Positions 8,280 through 14,802 of a stretch of 31,308 nucleotides of DNA are shown here, one piece after another (the stretch's first letter is position 1; every line of letters begins with the position of its first letter). The notes beneath the pieces are model-generated. The model saw only the letters and a program-made list of their open reading frames with translations, was not told the origin of the DNA and did not search any database. The DNA lies in IMG/VR virus record IMGVR_UViG_3300001750_000003, positions 1 to 31,308 of that record; one strand, written 5' to 3'. This DNA is from a virus. A program made the position numbers and the translations under genes.

Positions 8280-9724
8280 CGTTGGTTCGCTCTATCCATT
8301 CTCGAATAGTCTATGGGTTTTGAGTTCATGCTGGTTTTTACTTTATTAGCAAAGCAGTAGATAAGTGCATCAGCCAGGTTAGGGGACTTCAATGCTCTCG
8401 CTTTCATATCCTGCTTACTTTCTATCTGTATATAACTACTTCCCATCCTTGAACGCTTACGCTGTACACGGGTTAACTCTGCTTTTAATAGCTTGAGGTG
8501 CTTCATTCCGCTATCGAGACTAATCAGTTCATCAGGGTTAGTGAACTCGCCTAACTCCACTGCTCGGTAGGTATTCTCGAATCTATCTCTGAGATACCAC
8601 CAATACTGTGCGCGTTTATTAGCAAATAAGTCATCGTTAATGCGATCATCTTTATACTTGCGTGTTGGGTTGTCCGGTGATTCACTGCCACAGAAGCCAC
8701 TGATGTTAAGCTCGTCATTACCCGCTAACTGTTTAAACTTAATCTTAGCGCCAGCACCAATGCCAATAGAATCATAGACAAGGTCAGTACAATGGTTATC
8801 AAAGGCTACATCGTATGCCTTCTGCACACTTTCTTCCAAATTTCCCGTAGTCCACTGGTTAATATCAGTTATCTGTACACCATGCCTGACTGCATACGCC
8901 TTAGCGTCATTGCCCTCATCTGCGGGATCAAAGCCTATTGCCCTCACGCCCTTAGCTTTGATACCAAGTTTCTTATGAGCATCGATAGCAGCGTCTACCC
9001 ACTCAGGCTGGATGATTGAATCCTCGTAATCAGTATTCGGTTCGCCTCCCCATATATGAGCGTACTTGCGAGGGTTCTCACGCTTACACTTGTCCTTCTC
9101 TGCTCTTAGTTCTTCGGGGAACCAACCTAGTTGGTCTGCATCTTGCCAGCCTATCTTGCGAACATAAACATGTTCATCCTCATAAAAGCCATTCTTCTGT
9201 ATTTCATCAAGGTATGGAGCAACAAATCGTTGATAGGTGGCGCCCATCTCATCATCAGGGTTAAAGCTAATCCATATCTCACTACCTGGTTTACGAATAG
9301 TTGGGATTAGAATATCCCATGAATCCTCTGTAACAGCCTCGGCTTCCTCTACCCAGCAGACATCAACACCCTCAAAGGATTTAATCTTGGTTGTGTTGTT
9401 CTTTAAACCTTCAAAGAAGAAGCCAGTATCGTTCTGACCTGTGATGGATGTGACCGCTATATCATAGAAGTATTCCATCTTTAAACGGTCTACCGTATCG
9501 GATAATAGCTTGTGTACTGATTCCTTGATAGAGCCTTGTAGTTCACGGGTACATAACACCCTTAGCTTGTCATCGTATCCCTTTAGCTCTAGTGCCTGTG
9601 CGAAACCCCACGATTTTAGCCCTCCACGACCACCATAGAATATCTTGAAGCGTTTTGGTCTAAACAGTATGTCGAAACATTCTGCCATTTCGGTTGTATG
9701 CTCTATTTCATTTTGAGCTAACAA
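8276..9724 (-). CDS. Terminase large subunit (packaging ATPase/nuclease)
   Basis: A 482-residue PBSX/phage-type TerL. Walker A is at 31-39 (GGRGGLKSW), Walker B at about 120-129 (VDVCWVEEAE), and the coupling segment 'SFNPDDE' follows at 153-159. The RNase H-like nuclease begins near 265 (FDPADEG) and continues with 'VYDSIGIGAG' and the C-terminal 'ADALIYCFA'. It translocates DNA into the head through the portal and cuts the concatemer. The TTG start at 9724 has AAGG six bases before it and overlaps TerS by 17 bases; an ATG at 9688 (470 residues) is the alternative. The catalytic residues looked for are present. Confidence 0.92.
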   Translation of the reverse strand: MLAQNEIEHTTEMAECFDILFRPKRFKIFYGGRGGLKSWGFAQALELKGYDDKLRVLCTRELQGSIKESVHKLLSDTVDRLKMEYFYDIAVTSITGQNDTGFFFEGLKNNTTKIKSFEGVDVCWVEEAEAVTEDSWDILIPTIRKPGSEIWISFNPDDEMGATYQRFVAPYLDEIQKNGFYEDEHVYVRKIGWQDADQLGWFPEELRAEKDKCKRENPRKYAHIWGGEPNTDYEDSIIQPEWVDAAIDAHKKLGIKAKGVRAIGFDPADEGNDAKAYAVRHGVQITDINQWTTGNLEESVQKAYDVAFDNHCTDLVYDSIGIGAGAKIKFKQLAGNDELNISGFCGSESPDNPTRKYKDDRINDDLFANKRAQYWWYLRDRFENTYRAVELGEFTNPDELISLDSGMKHLKLLKAELTRVQRKRSRMGSSYIQIESKQDMKARALKSPNLADALIYCFANKVKTSMNSKPIDYSRMDRANQR

Positions 9725-9944
9725 ACTTAACCTTGTGCTTGACGGTTTGAGTGCTATCGATGTTACCAGTATGCTCTACTGCTTTAAGGTCTGGGATAGC
9801 CTTAGCTAACAGTATTTTGCATGTGTTTATCTCATTCTGAGTGAGAGGGGTTGGGTCTTTGCCTAAGATACTGTTTTGTAACTTATTTACAATCTCTTCG
9901 GCTTTTATGATTTGCCTGACTTTTGATATGGTTCCAGTAGGCAT
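9708..9944 (-). CDS. Probable terminase small subunit
   Basis: A 78-residue helical protein (MPTGTISKVRQIIKAEEIVN; LLAKAIPDLKAVEHTG) directly upstream of TerL and overlapping its TTG start. Position, size and the Lys-rich tail ending KHKVKFVSSK fit a short phage TerS that recognises the packaging site. The call rests on context more than on motif. Its ATG overlaps the stop of the 57-residue gene before it (TAATG), so the two are coupled. Confidence 0.65.
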   Translation of the reverse strand: MPTGTISKVRQIIKAEEIVNKLQNSILGKDPTPLTQNEINTCKILLAKAIPDLKAVEHTGNIDSTQTVKHKVKFVSSK

Positions 9945-10117
9945 TATTTATTACTCGGTGAGTACTTGGTAACTGTGTTATGTGTTTTTTCACCAACACC
10001 AGAGTACATGTTAGATACCGTACTATCTAGCTTTTTACCAAAGATGCGTTCCCAATTATCCCGTACTTTCTTGTCTGACACTTGAGGTTTGCGTTGTTTT
10101 GAGCCTTTTCCACTCAT
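9944..10117 (-). CDS. Small conserved phage protein upstream of terminase
   Basis: A 57-residue basic protein (MSGKGSKQRKPQVSDKKVRD, then NWERIFGKK). The GKGS...RP...NW.RIFG layout is one I associate with a small unnamed protein found in many phages. It is the first gene after the extended -10 promoter near 10160 and ends in a TAATG overlap with TerS. Function unknown. Confidence 0.7.
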   Translation of the reverse strand: MSGKGSKQRKPQVSDKKVRDNWERIFGKKLDSTVSNMYSGVGEKTHNTVTKYSPSNK

Positions 10118-10219
10118 AGAGCTGGTTTTCTGTTGTTATTTTGATTTATTAAACCGTATTATAACAGATAGTGCAAGTAATTAGACAGATTACTGACTTG
10201 TAGTTGATGTTTTTAAACA
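10118..10219 (-). promoter_or_regulatory. Candidate late promoter (extended -10)
   Basis: This 102-base gap separates the early/middle leftward genes from the late structural genes. Read leftward it contains TGTTATAAT (10158-10166 on the plus strand as its complement), a perfect -10 box with the TGn extension. No good -35 lies 17-18 bases upstream, as expected for an extended -10 promoter or one helped by an activator. A CTTGCA motif just upstream also occurs at the rightward early promoter near 17868. Transcription would start about 10150 and drive the terminase-to-lysis genes. Confidence 0.6.
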
Positions 10220-10330
10220 TTAAGCATAAAAAATCATTATTATGACTGCAACCAATAGACACAGCGCCACAAGGGCAATATTTCCCATTAATGAAAAGAA
10301 TGCCTCCATTTCATCTTCTTTTTCACTCAT
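10220..10330 (-). CDS. 36-residue single-span membrane peptide
   Basis: An acidic N-terminus (MSEKEDEMEAFFSLMG) is followed by one hydrophobic span (about 16-35, ALVALCLLVAVIIMIFYA). The ribosome site AGGAAGAG lies just before the ATG. It is the last gene before the late promoter gap. Function unknown; small inner-membrane peptides are frequent in phage early regions. Confidence 0.6.
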   Translation of the reverse strand: MSEKEDEMEAFFSLMGNIALVALCLLVAVIIMIFYA

Positions 10331-10358
10331 CTCTCTTCCTCTTTGTGGTTGGTTAAAG

Positions 10359-10538
10359 CTATACCTTGTCTGACGGTGCGAACGCTATTGATTTTACCCC
10401 TTCTGGTATATTAATAGCGGTAAGATTTAAGCTATCAACAATCATTCCTTGTGTTGCTTTTCCATGGCTATCAATTTTAAGGCTCTCTTTAGCTCTGTAT
10501 AGGTCTTCGCCAAAAGCTATTCTTATTTTATCATTCAT
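10359..10538 (-). CDS. Small hypothetical protein
   Basis: A 59-residue frame (MNDKIRIAFGEDLYRAKESL, then IDSHGKATQGMIV) with protein-like composition and a C-terminal beta segment. The frame is open further upstream (to about 10586) without a normal start codon, and the ATG chosen has only a weak ribosome site (GAGG, 11 bases away), so the true start is uncertain. It fills the gap between the YbcO-like gene and the membrane peptide on the operon strand. Function unknown. Confidence 0.5.
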   Translation of the reverse strand: MNDKIRIAFGEDLYRAKESLKIDSHGKATQGMIVDSLNLTAINIPEGVKSIAFAPSDKV

Positions 10539-10581
10539 ATCTTTATCAGCCTCAACTGCTCTCGATAATATTGCTTGATGC

Positions 10582-10887
10582 TCATAGTTTTATAAGCCCC
10601 TTCTCTATCAATATCTTTCTGGTTCGCATTGCGCCTTCGTGATGCCATAATTTTACCAATAAACTGTAGTTGCTAATGTAGTCACTAATATCACCATGCT
10701 CCATTCTCCCGTCCAAAACATCATGACAATCTGAGCAGCAGTACGCGCCCTCTGTGTCAGGCTGCTTCATACCCATCCCGCCACCATTGATGTGCGCGAA
10801 TATTACTGTCTCAGAGTTGTGATTGCAGACACCTGGAATCCTTACTTGGCACTCTTCGCCTCTGGCTGACTTTGATATCTTGCTCAT
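10582..10887 (-). CDS. YbcO-like (DUF1364) putative nuclease
   Basis: A 101-residue protein of the DUF1364 family seen in lambdoid phages beside rusA-type genes. The signature is clear: ARGEECQVRIPGVCNHN (8-24) with paired Cys, 'AHINGGGMGMK' (31-41), 'GAYCCSDCHDVLDGR' (47-61) and a helical C-terminus. The Cys/His arrangement resembles an HNH zinc fold, so a DNA-processing role in recombination is likely, though activity is not proven for this sequence. Its ATG overlaps the RusA stop (ATGA), so the two are coupled. Confidence 0.85.
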   Translation of the reverse strand: MSKISKSARGEECQVRIPGVCNHNSETVIFAHINGGGMGMKQPDTEGAYCCSDCHDVLDGRMEHGDISDYISNYSLLVKLWHHEGAMRTRKILIEKGLIKL

Positions 10888-11210
10888 AACGGATACACCA
10901 TGAATCGAATATACTCATCACCTTTTTTCACAATATCCTTAATTAGCTCTAATTTATAAATCCGGCTATCGTTAAATCCGTACTTCTTTTGCAGAATGTC
11001 TATAAATGGCTTGGCGATGTTGTCGATGTCTCCACCTTTACTGCTTAAACCGGCTGTTAGGCTCAATCCAAGCTTGCCCTCTGGCACTTCTAGTTCTTTA
11101 GGTAGCAACATCAGCACTTGGGCTTCATACGCCTTATACTCCGGCGTTTTGAATCGTCTGCCACGCCATGCGTTGTTAACTGATAGCGGCTTGATTTGTA
11201 CTTTCGGCAT
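10884..11210 (-). CDS. rusA: RusA-family Holliday junction resolvase
   Basis: A 108-residue RusA resolvase that cuts four-way junctions during phage recombination and before packaging. The core signature GGDIDNIAKPFIDILQKKYG (59-78) followed by 'FNDSRIY' supplies the metal-binding acidic residues D61, D63 and D81, matching the catalytic Asp set of E. coli RusA; 'PLSVNNAWRGRRFKTPEY' (8-25) is the N-terminal family motif. I start at 11210, where AGAGG lies six bases upstream of the ATG. A longer GTG-started frame reaches 11285 and overlaps the HD gene, but has a weak ribosome site. Confidence 0.92.
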   Translation of the reverse strand: MPKVQIKPLSVNNAWRGRRFKTPEYKAYEAQVLMLLPKELEVPEGKLGLSLTAGLSSKGGDIDNIAKPFIDILQKKYGFNDSRIYKLELIKDIVKKGDEYIRFMVYPL

Positions 11211-11272
11211 CTTTTCCTCTTTCAGCTTCTTAGCGTGTTCTGTTGCCATTTGTAGGATGTGGTTTGTGTTAT

Positions 11273-11722
11273 TCACTGAAAACACTTTCTTGCTTCACCA
11301 AGTTGAATAAATGCACGGTGATATTTTTCCATCCTTGAAATATCTTTGTCTGTCACACCTTTTAGTCGAGTAATATCTGAGTTGTGTTGCAAGTCTTTTC
11401 GTTTAACTCGAATAGCATCATAGTTCGTGCAAATCTTATCTATGTATTCGCCATATACATCTTCTTCATCGTGCGTCAATAACTCAACGGCAGTAATGAC
11501 TCTTTCGCTAAATCCTAAAGAAAATAGTATGTCTATGTCTTGATTGGAGTCCTCGAACACGTCATGCAATACAGCAATAATCGCAAGCTCCGTATCGAAC
11601 ATAAGCTGATTCATTAAGTGCAGCGGGTGGAGAATATAGGGCTTTCCGCCTTTATCGAATTGCCCCTCATGTGCATTAGTCGCTATCGCAATGGCAATAC
11701 CTAAATATTTATTATGATTCAT
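11273..11722 (-). CDS. RelA/SpoT-type HD hydrolase (possible (p)ppGpp hydrolase)
   Basis: A 149-residue single-domain protein of the MESH1/small-alarmone-hydrolase type. 'AHEGQFDKGGKPYILHPLHL' (17-36), 'VLHDVFEDS' (51-59) and 'KRKDLQHNSD' (107-116) correspond to the metal and substrate motifs of the SpoT hydrolase domain: H32, H53-D54, E57-D58, D110 and N114 are all present. No synthetase domain follows. By family, it would remove pyrophosphate from (p)ppGpp, though related HD enzymes also act on NADPH or other nucleotides. The start has AGGGGTGAGAG upstream. It precedes rusA in the operon. Confidence 0.82.
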   Translation of the reverse strand: MNHNKYLGIAIAIATNAHEGQFDKGGKPYILHPLHLMNQLMFDTELAIIAVLHDVFEDSNQDIDILFSLGFSERVITAVELLTHDEEDVYGEYIDKICTNYDAIRVKRKDLQHNSDITRLKGVTDKDISRMEKYHRAFIQLGEARKCFQ

Positions 11723-11743
11723 CTCTCACCCCTAGCTGGTTGT

Positions 11744-11956
11744 CTAAATATTAAATCTATCAAATTCCCACCATCCCTTTAGTGCTCCGTATTCCATTAA
11801 TTCTGTAATGGCATCGTCTAAAGTCGGCTGTCCGTATGGCTTACCTTTCTTGTCTTTTGAGCCATGTTCATGCTCGCGTTTTCTCAGCCTTTTGAGCCTC
11901 AATATAATTGACTCAACTGCTGGCTTATCTTCTTCTGTAACTGGTGGTAGACTCAT
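11744..11956 (-). CDS. Small hypothetical protein
   Basis: A 70-residue charged helical protein (LRLKRLRKREHEHGSKDKKG in the middle, then 'TLDDAITELMEYGALKGWWE'). It starts directly after the stop of the 112-residue gene (TAA then ATG). No family recognised. The basic central part could bind nucleic acid, but that is only composition. Confidence 0.65.
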   Translation of the reverse strand: MSLPPVTEEDKPAVESIILRLKRLRKREHEHGSKDKKGKPYGQPTLDDAITELMEYGALKGWWEFDRFNI

Positions 11957-12295
11957 TTATAAATCCTCTTTTATCTGGCTGTCGTTCAACTGACTATCGT
12001 ATGACGGGAAAGGTACATGCAACCCATCAAAATGCTCTGAAAAATGCCTGTTTAATACATCAAACACCTTTGACACCTCTGCCTGCTCTAACTTTGTCGT
12101 GCTTTTCTCGCCTATCATCACGTCCTGTATTGGCTTCCAGATTATCTCTTTAACCATGCTCTCTGTCACGGGTACGGATACACTTTTTGCCTTCATTAAA
12201 GCCTGCATATCGATATCCTTCTCCTGCATAGCCTCTGATACCATTCTAAACCATAGGTGCAGGGCGTTGTTTTGGGGTTCGGATCGCTGAGTCAT
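11957..12295 (-). CDS. Conserved phage protein of unknown function
   Basis: A 112-residue protein beginning RSEPQNNALHLWFRMVSEAM (4-23), continuing 'IIWKPIQDVMIGEKSTTKL' (about 51-69) and 'VFDVLNRHFSEHFDGLHVPFPS'. I recognise this layout from many phage genomes, always near replication/recombination genes, but I do not know a proven function. It sits upstream of the HD hydrolase and RusA, which fits a nucleic-acid-related role. Confidence 0.75.
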   Translation of the reverse strand: MTQRSEPQNNALHLWFRMVSEAMQEKDIDMQALMKAKSVSVPVTESMVKEIIWKPIQDVMIGEKSTTKLEQAEVSKVFDVLNRHFSEHFDGLHVPFPSYDSQLNDSQIKEDL

Positions 12296-12310
12296 CCGTA
12301 AGCTACCAGG

Positions 12311-12436
12311 CTAAACATTTCTCAACCCTCTGCGAATTAACCACCATTGACGAAACCAAAACACATTCCGATCAAAGGCAAGCTGTCTTTGTTTGCGCTC
12401 ATAGGGGTATTCTTCTTGTGGTGTGCCTTTATTCAT
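12311..12436 (-). CDS. 41-residue basic, Trp-rich hypothetical protein
   Basis: MNKGTPQEEYPYERKQRQLA followed by 'FWFRQWWLIRRGLRNV'. The aromatic/basic C-terminus could lie on a membrane surface or bind nucleic acid. The start is preceded by GAGGTGTGGG inside the end of the upstream gene (8-base overlap). No family recognised. Confidence 0.55.
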   Translation of the reverse strand: MNKGTPQEEYPYERKQRQLAFDRNVFWFRQWWLIRRGLRNV

Positions 12437-12656
12437 CCCACACCTCAATCGTTGTATCCTCTCTGTGATAATTCAGTTCGTCCTTCGCATCCTCTGCCAT
12501 CGCTTTCAGATCACGCTGCTTATCGGTTAGCTTTGTTGTGTAGCGGTTGCTTCCGTCTGAAAGTTGATCGAGCGGAGCCTGGTTTGTTGTAGAGGGTGAG
12601 TTAGCGCGGTTTCTCGCCAAGGTATCCATGAATATATGGTTGTCTTTTATGTTCAT
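12429..12656 (-). CDS. Hypothetical protein, 75 residues
   Basis: A hydrophilic protein (MNIKDNHIFMDTLARNRANS; later 'LTDKQRDLKAMAEDAKDELN'), with GGTGGG as ribosome site formed by the end of the upstream gene. Predicted disordered N-terminus and helical C-terminus. Function unknown. Confidence 0.6.
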   Translation of the reverse strand: MNIKDNHIFMDTLARNRANSPSTTNQAPLDQLSDGSNRYTTKLTDKQRDLKAMAEDAKDELNYHREDTTIEVWDE

Positions 12657-12659
12657 TTT

Positions 12660-13052
12660 TTATACCCACCGTCTTATTGTGCATCTTGCATATTCCTTTC
12701 CATCTTTTTTAAAGAAAGAGTTTTGGCTTTCAAAATAATTGTCAGGCTGCCAACCTTCAGGGCATGTTTCGATTGATAACTTCCTAACTATTTCTTTCCT
12801 TTCTTCGCCGTAAGACAAGTTTTCTGGAATCTCAAACTCGTGGCTTTTATTTTCATGCTTCAGCCCAACATGATCTAAGTTTCTAACGCGCCCCTCACAT
12901 TCCGTTATCATCAGTCTGCCTAGCGCAGCTTGACAAAATTGCTCGGGCGTTAGTTTTACTTCAACGAAATCTGTGTTTGATGTTCTATCTTTGATAGTTA
13001 TAGTAACACCATCGCAATCACCTAAAATCGTTACTCTTGAATCTATTTTCAT
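12660..13052 (-). CDS. Hypothetical protein, 130 residues
   Basis: Begins MKIDSRVTILGDCDGVTITI, with an N-terminal beta domain, 'LTPEQFCQAALGRLMITECE' and a Trp/Phe-containing C-terminal half. I start at the ATG at 13052, whose ATGA overlaps the upstream stop, rather than the TTG at 13067. The N-terminal part resembles small phage proteins annotated only as hypothetical. Function unknown. Confidence 0.65.
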   Translation of the reverse strand: MKIDSRVTILGDCDGVTITIKDRTSNTDFVEVKLTPEQFCQAALGRLMITECEGRVRNLDHVGLKHENKSHEFEIPENLSYGEERKEIVRKLSIETCPEGWQPDNYFESQNSFFKKDGKEYARCTIRRWV

Positions 13053-13180
13053 TTTAATCGGCTCCAATAGTTATCCCCAACCGTAATACGTGCGATCAGG
13101 TGCTTTGCTGTGGTTACTTCGTCGTAGCTACAACATGCTGTTTCTAAGGCTCTTGCAAAGTCTATGGCTTTACTGTCCAT
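13049..13180 (-). CDS. Small hypothetical protein, 43 residues
   Basis: MDSKAIDFARALETACCSYD, then 'EVTTAKHLIARITVGDNYW'. The open frame reaches 13270 through a TTG, but that stretch lies inside the membrane-peptide gene, so I use the inner ATG, which overlaps the upstream stop by 11 bases. Its own ribosome site is poor. Protein-like composition supports it; function unknown. Confidence 0.45.
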   Translation of the reverse strand: MDSKAIDFARALETACCSYDEVTTAKHLIARITVGDNYWSRLK

Positions 13181-13358
13181 TAGGTTGATGATGGTGGGTT
13201 TGCTTATTTTCACTTGCTTCACATTTAAATTTATAATCAGAGTTCCATGTATGTAACGTTCCTTCTTCAACGCATTGTCGAATCAAATCTTTTTCATGTG
13301 AATACCCGCCAACCCAAACGACAAAAATAACTGAAACTATAAAAACTATGTAATACAT
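13170..13358 (-). CDS. Small membrane or secreted protein, 62 residues
   Basis: An N-terminal hydrophobic span (MYYIVFIVSVIFVVWVGGYS) is followed by a hydrophilic part with two Cys ('IRQCVEEGT' and 'YKFKCEASE') that could form a disulfide outside the cytoplasm. GGAGGGG lies a few bases upstream of the ATG at 13358, a strong ribosome site; a GTG immediately before is the alternative start. Function unknown. Confidence 0.65.
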   Translation of the reverse strand: MYYIVFIVSVIFVVWVGGYSHEKDLIRQCVEEGTLHTWNSDYKFKCEASENKQTHHHQPNGQ

Positions 13359-13400
13359 CACACTCCCCTCCGCACCAACTGTTTATTTAACTCTACGTTG

Positions 13401-13434
13401 CAGGATACGCTAAAGGCGCAATCCTGAACTTTTT
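13401..13434 (+). terminator. Hairpin with plus-strand T-run (antisense to the operon)
   Basis: CAGGAT (13401-13406) pairs with ATCCTG (13421-13426), with an inner CGC/GCG helix, followed on the plus strand by AAC and TTTTT (13430-13434). This is the form of an intrinsic terminator reading rightward, opposite to the genes around it. On the minus strand the same hairpin lies in a 77-base gap between two genes and may act as an RNA structural element instead. Confidence 0.4.
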
Positions 13435-13435
13435 G

Positions 13436-13642
13436 TTATGTTGCTCTTAAAATTTTACATCTAGAGTTGGCAGCTAAAACATGTCGCCTGTGAATAGTGT
13501 TTACTATTTCAGGTATTACTTTAGCCTCCATAACTTTCTTAAAGTCATCAACTTGTTTTTGTTGCTCTTTGTTTAACGGCAACATAACAAGTCGGTCAAG
13601 CGGACTGTCACGCTTCGGTGTTTCTTCTTCTGATTTATTCAT
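13436..13642 (-). CDS. Hypothetical protein, 68 residues
   Basis: MNKSEEETPKRDSPLDRLVM followed by 'LNKEQQKQVDDFKKVMEAKV' and a basic tail (IHRRHVLAANSRCKILRAT). Charged and helical. It ends just before the hairpin at 13401-13434. No family recognised. Confidence 0.55.
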   Translation of the reverse strand: MNKSEEETPKRDSPLDRLVMLPLNKEQQKQVDDFKKVMEAKVIPEIVNTIHRRHVLAANSRCKILRAT

Positions 13643-13661
13643 AAGCCACTTACCTCAATCG

Positions 13662-13877
13662 TTAGGCATACACACTGCCTTCCTGCCCTGGTTTATTACT
13701 ATTTGTACAATCCAATCTATGGTCGCTTGCTTTAGGGCAACGCTTATTTCCGCACTCACCGCATAAAATCATCTTTGTAGCGTTTAATAGAAATTCCCCA
13801 GCCAATCCAGTGTCCACCATGATTTTCTTTTCTTCAATACACCGGTGGCACTCGCAATTATCGCTGCCGTCTGTTAT
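13662..13877 (-). CDS. Zinc-knuckle phage protein, start unclear (in-frame UGA upstream)
   Basis: The open frame encodes two Cys clusters: 'CECHRC' near its upstream end and 'CGECGNKRCPKASDHRLDC' (the latter within 13680-13770), then 'NKPGQEGSVYA'. This Cys/His layout is that of a small zinc protein common in lambdoid-type phages. The first ATG in the frame (13820) would lose CECHRC. The frame is blocked upstream by UGA at 13878-13880, and just beyond it in the same frame is an ATG at 13913 with a perfect AAGGAG site. So it is either started at a rare codon (AUA at 13877), read through, or broken by a nonsense change. Confidence 0.55.
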   Translation of the reverse strand: MTDGSDNCECHRCIEEKKIMVDTGLAGEFLLNATKMILCGECGNKRCPKASDHRLDCTNSNKPGQEGSVYA

Positions 13878-14051
13878 TCAGTACATTCTCATAATGTTTT
13901 TGATGTTCTTCATGTGACTCTCCTTTGACTTAGCGTTGATAAATGCTTTAAATGCTGACTCAGCCATGTCCCAAAAATAATTATTAGCAGGTGCAACGCC
14001 TAGTGCTTTACACCAGTTCATCTTCCAACGCCATTTTTGCTCTATGTTCAT
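13878..14051 (-). CDS. Small protein (57 residues) ending at the UGA before the zinc-knuckle frame
   Basis: MNIEQKWRWKMNWCKALGVA then 'NNYFWDMAESAFKAFINA' looks like a small Trp-rich phage protein. Its last 11 codons (from the ATG at 13913) are preceded by AAGGAG and a 6-base spacer, as if a separate translation start lay there, and they are in the same frame as the zinc-knuckle protein beyond the UGA. The true C-terminus of this protein may therefore be disturbed. Confidence 0.55.
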   Translation of the reverse strand: MNIEQKWRWKMNWCKALGVAPANNYFWDMAESAFKAFINAKSKESHMKNIKNIMRMY

Positions 14052-14107
14052 GTCTAGTTACTCGCTTTAGGTGGTGATATGGACAATTACGTAGTTCTTC
14101 GCTCATT

Positions 14108-14332
14108 CTATTCATCTTTAAAATCCACCATCGTAAAATCATCACTGGCGACACGTTTTTCTGTTTTCAATTCCTTCAAATCACGCATTAACTCAGAATT
14201 CTTAGCTATACAGTTAGCTGCCATTCGGAAACGAGTCCAGCGCATAGGCGCATCATCATCAATAATCTGACACAGCGCATACGCCACTCTATCTTCTGCT
14301 CTAGCTGTTTCTTTGTTATATTGTTCGTACAT
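14108..14332 (-). CDS. Hypothetical protein, 74 residues
   Basis: MYEQYNKETARAEDRVAYAL, 'CQIIDDDAPMRWTRFRMAAN', then a helical C-terminus. The 'DDAPMRWTRFRMAA' segment has the look of a conserved small phage protein, but I cannot name it. It lies on the operon strand among similar small genes. Confidence 0.6.
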   Translation of the reverse strand: MYEQYNKETARAEDRVAYALCQIIDDDAPMRWTRFRMAANCIAKNSELMRDLKELKTEKRVASDDFTMVDFKDE

Positions 14333-14356
14333 AATTTATTCACTCAATAGTTATTT

Positions 14357-14671
14357 TCATAAAGGCACGCCATCATCATCAAACCAGTCATCAATTTCAG
14401 CTCTTGAAATATTGGGATGCCGATTTTTATCATCTGTTGAGTAGTAATGCCTATCCTCAAAATTAGTAATTAATATTTTATATAAAATCTGCATACGCGC
14501 GCCTCTTTGAGAGACTTGCTTCTCTAATCCTCTGATTGACATCTTACTATCGGCAATTTCATCGGCTGCCCACGCCAAGTCGTCTTGTACTTTATGGTCA
14601 ATATCTAATCTCTGTGGCTGCTCAAGATAAAGCATCCATCTTGTTAGTCTTTCTGGTGTACCGTCTTTCAT
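14357..14671 (-). CDS. Hypothetical protein, 104 residues
   Basis: Begins MKDGTPERLTRWMLYLEQPQ, with a helical centre (DDLAWAADEIADSKMSIRGL) that may form a coiled coil, and an acidic end (SRAEIDDWFDDDGVPL). The middle resembles host-range/early phage proteins with an 'AADEI...LE' helix, without a firm family. Function unknown. Confidence 0.6.
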   Translation of the reverse strand: MKDGTPERLTRWMLYLEQPQRLDIDHKVQDDLAWAADEIADSKMSIRGLEKQVSQRGARMQILYKILITNFEDRHYYSTDDKNRHPNISRAEIDDWFDDDGVPL

Positions 14672-14700
14672 ACCACTGACCCCTGTTGATTAACCACCAT

Positions 14701-14802
14701 TCATACTCGATTAAGGTAGTATTTGATTAGCTTTGTTCGCTCTGATTCGCGTTGCTTTTTTGTTAGCATCACGGCTTTAGCTTTGATTGATTCAGTTTTC
14801 AT
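14701..14802 (-). CDS. 33-residue basic micropeptide
   Basis: MKTESIKAKAVMLTKKQRES followed by 'ERTKLIKYYLNRV'. It overlaps the end of the 169-residue gene by 11 bases. Strongly basic and helical. Short, so coding status is uncertain, but it fills the gap on the operon strand. Confidence 0.4.
   Translation of the reverse strand: MKTESIKAKAVMLTKKQRESERTKLIKYYLNRV

Noticed and set aside
10366-10578. Plus-strand frame of 70 codons
   Set aside because: It lies opposite a leftward frame with better composition and would be the only rightward gene in that operon.
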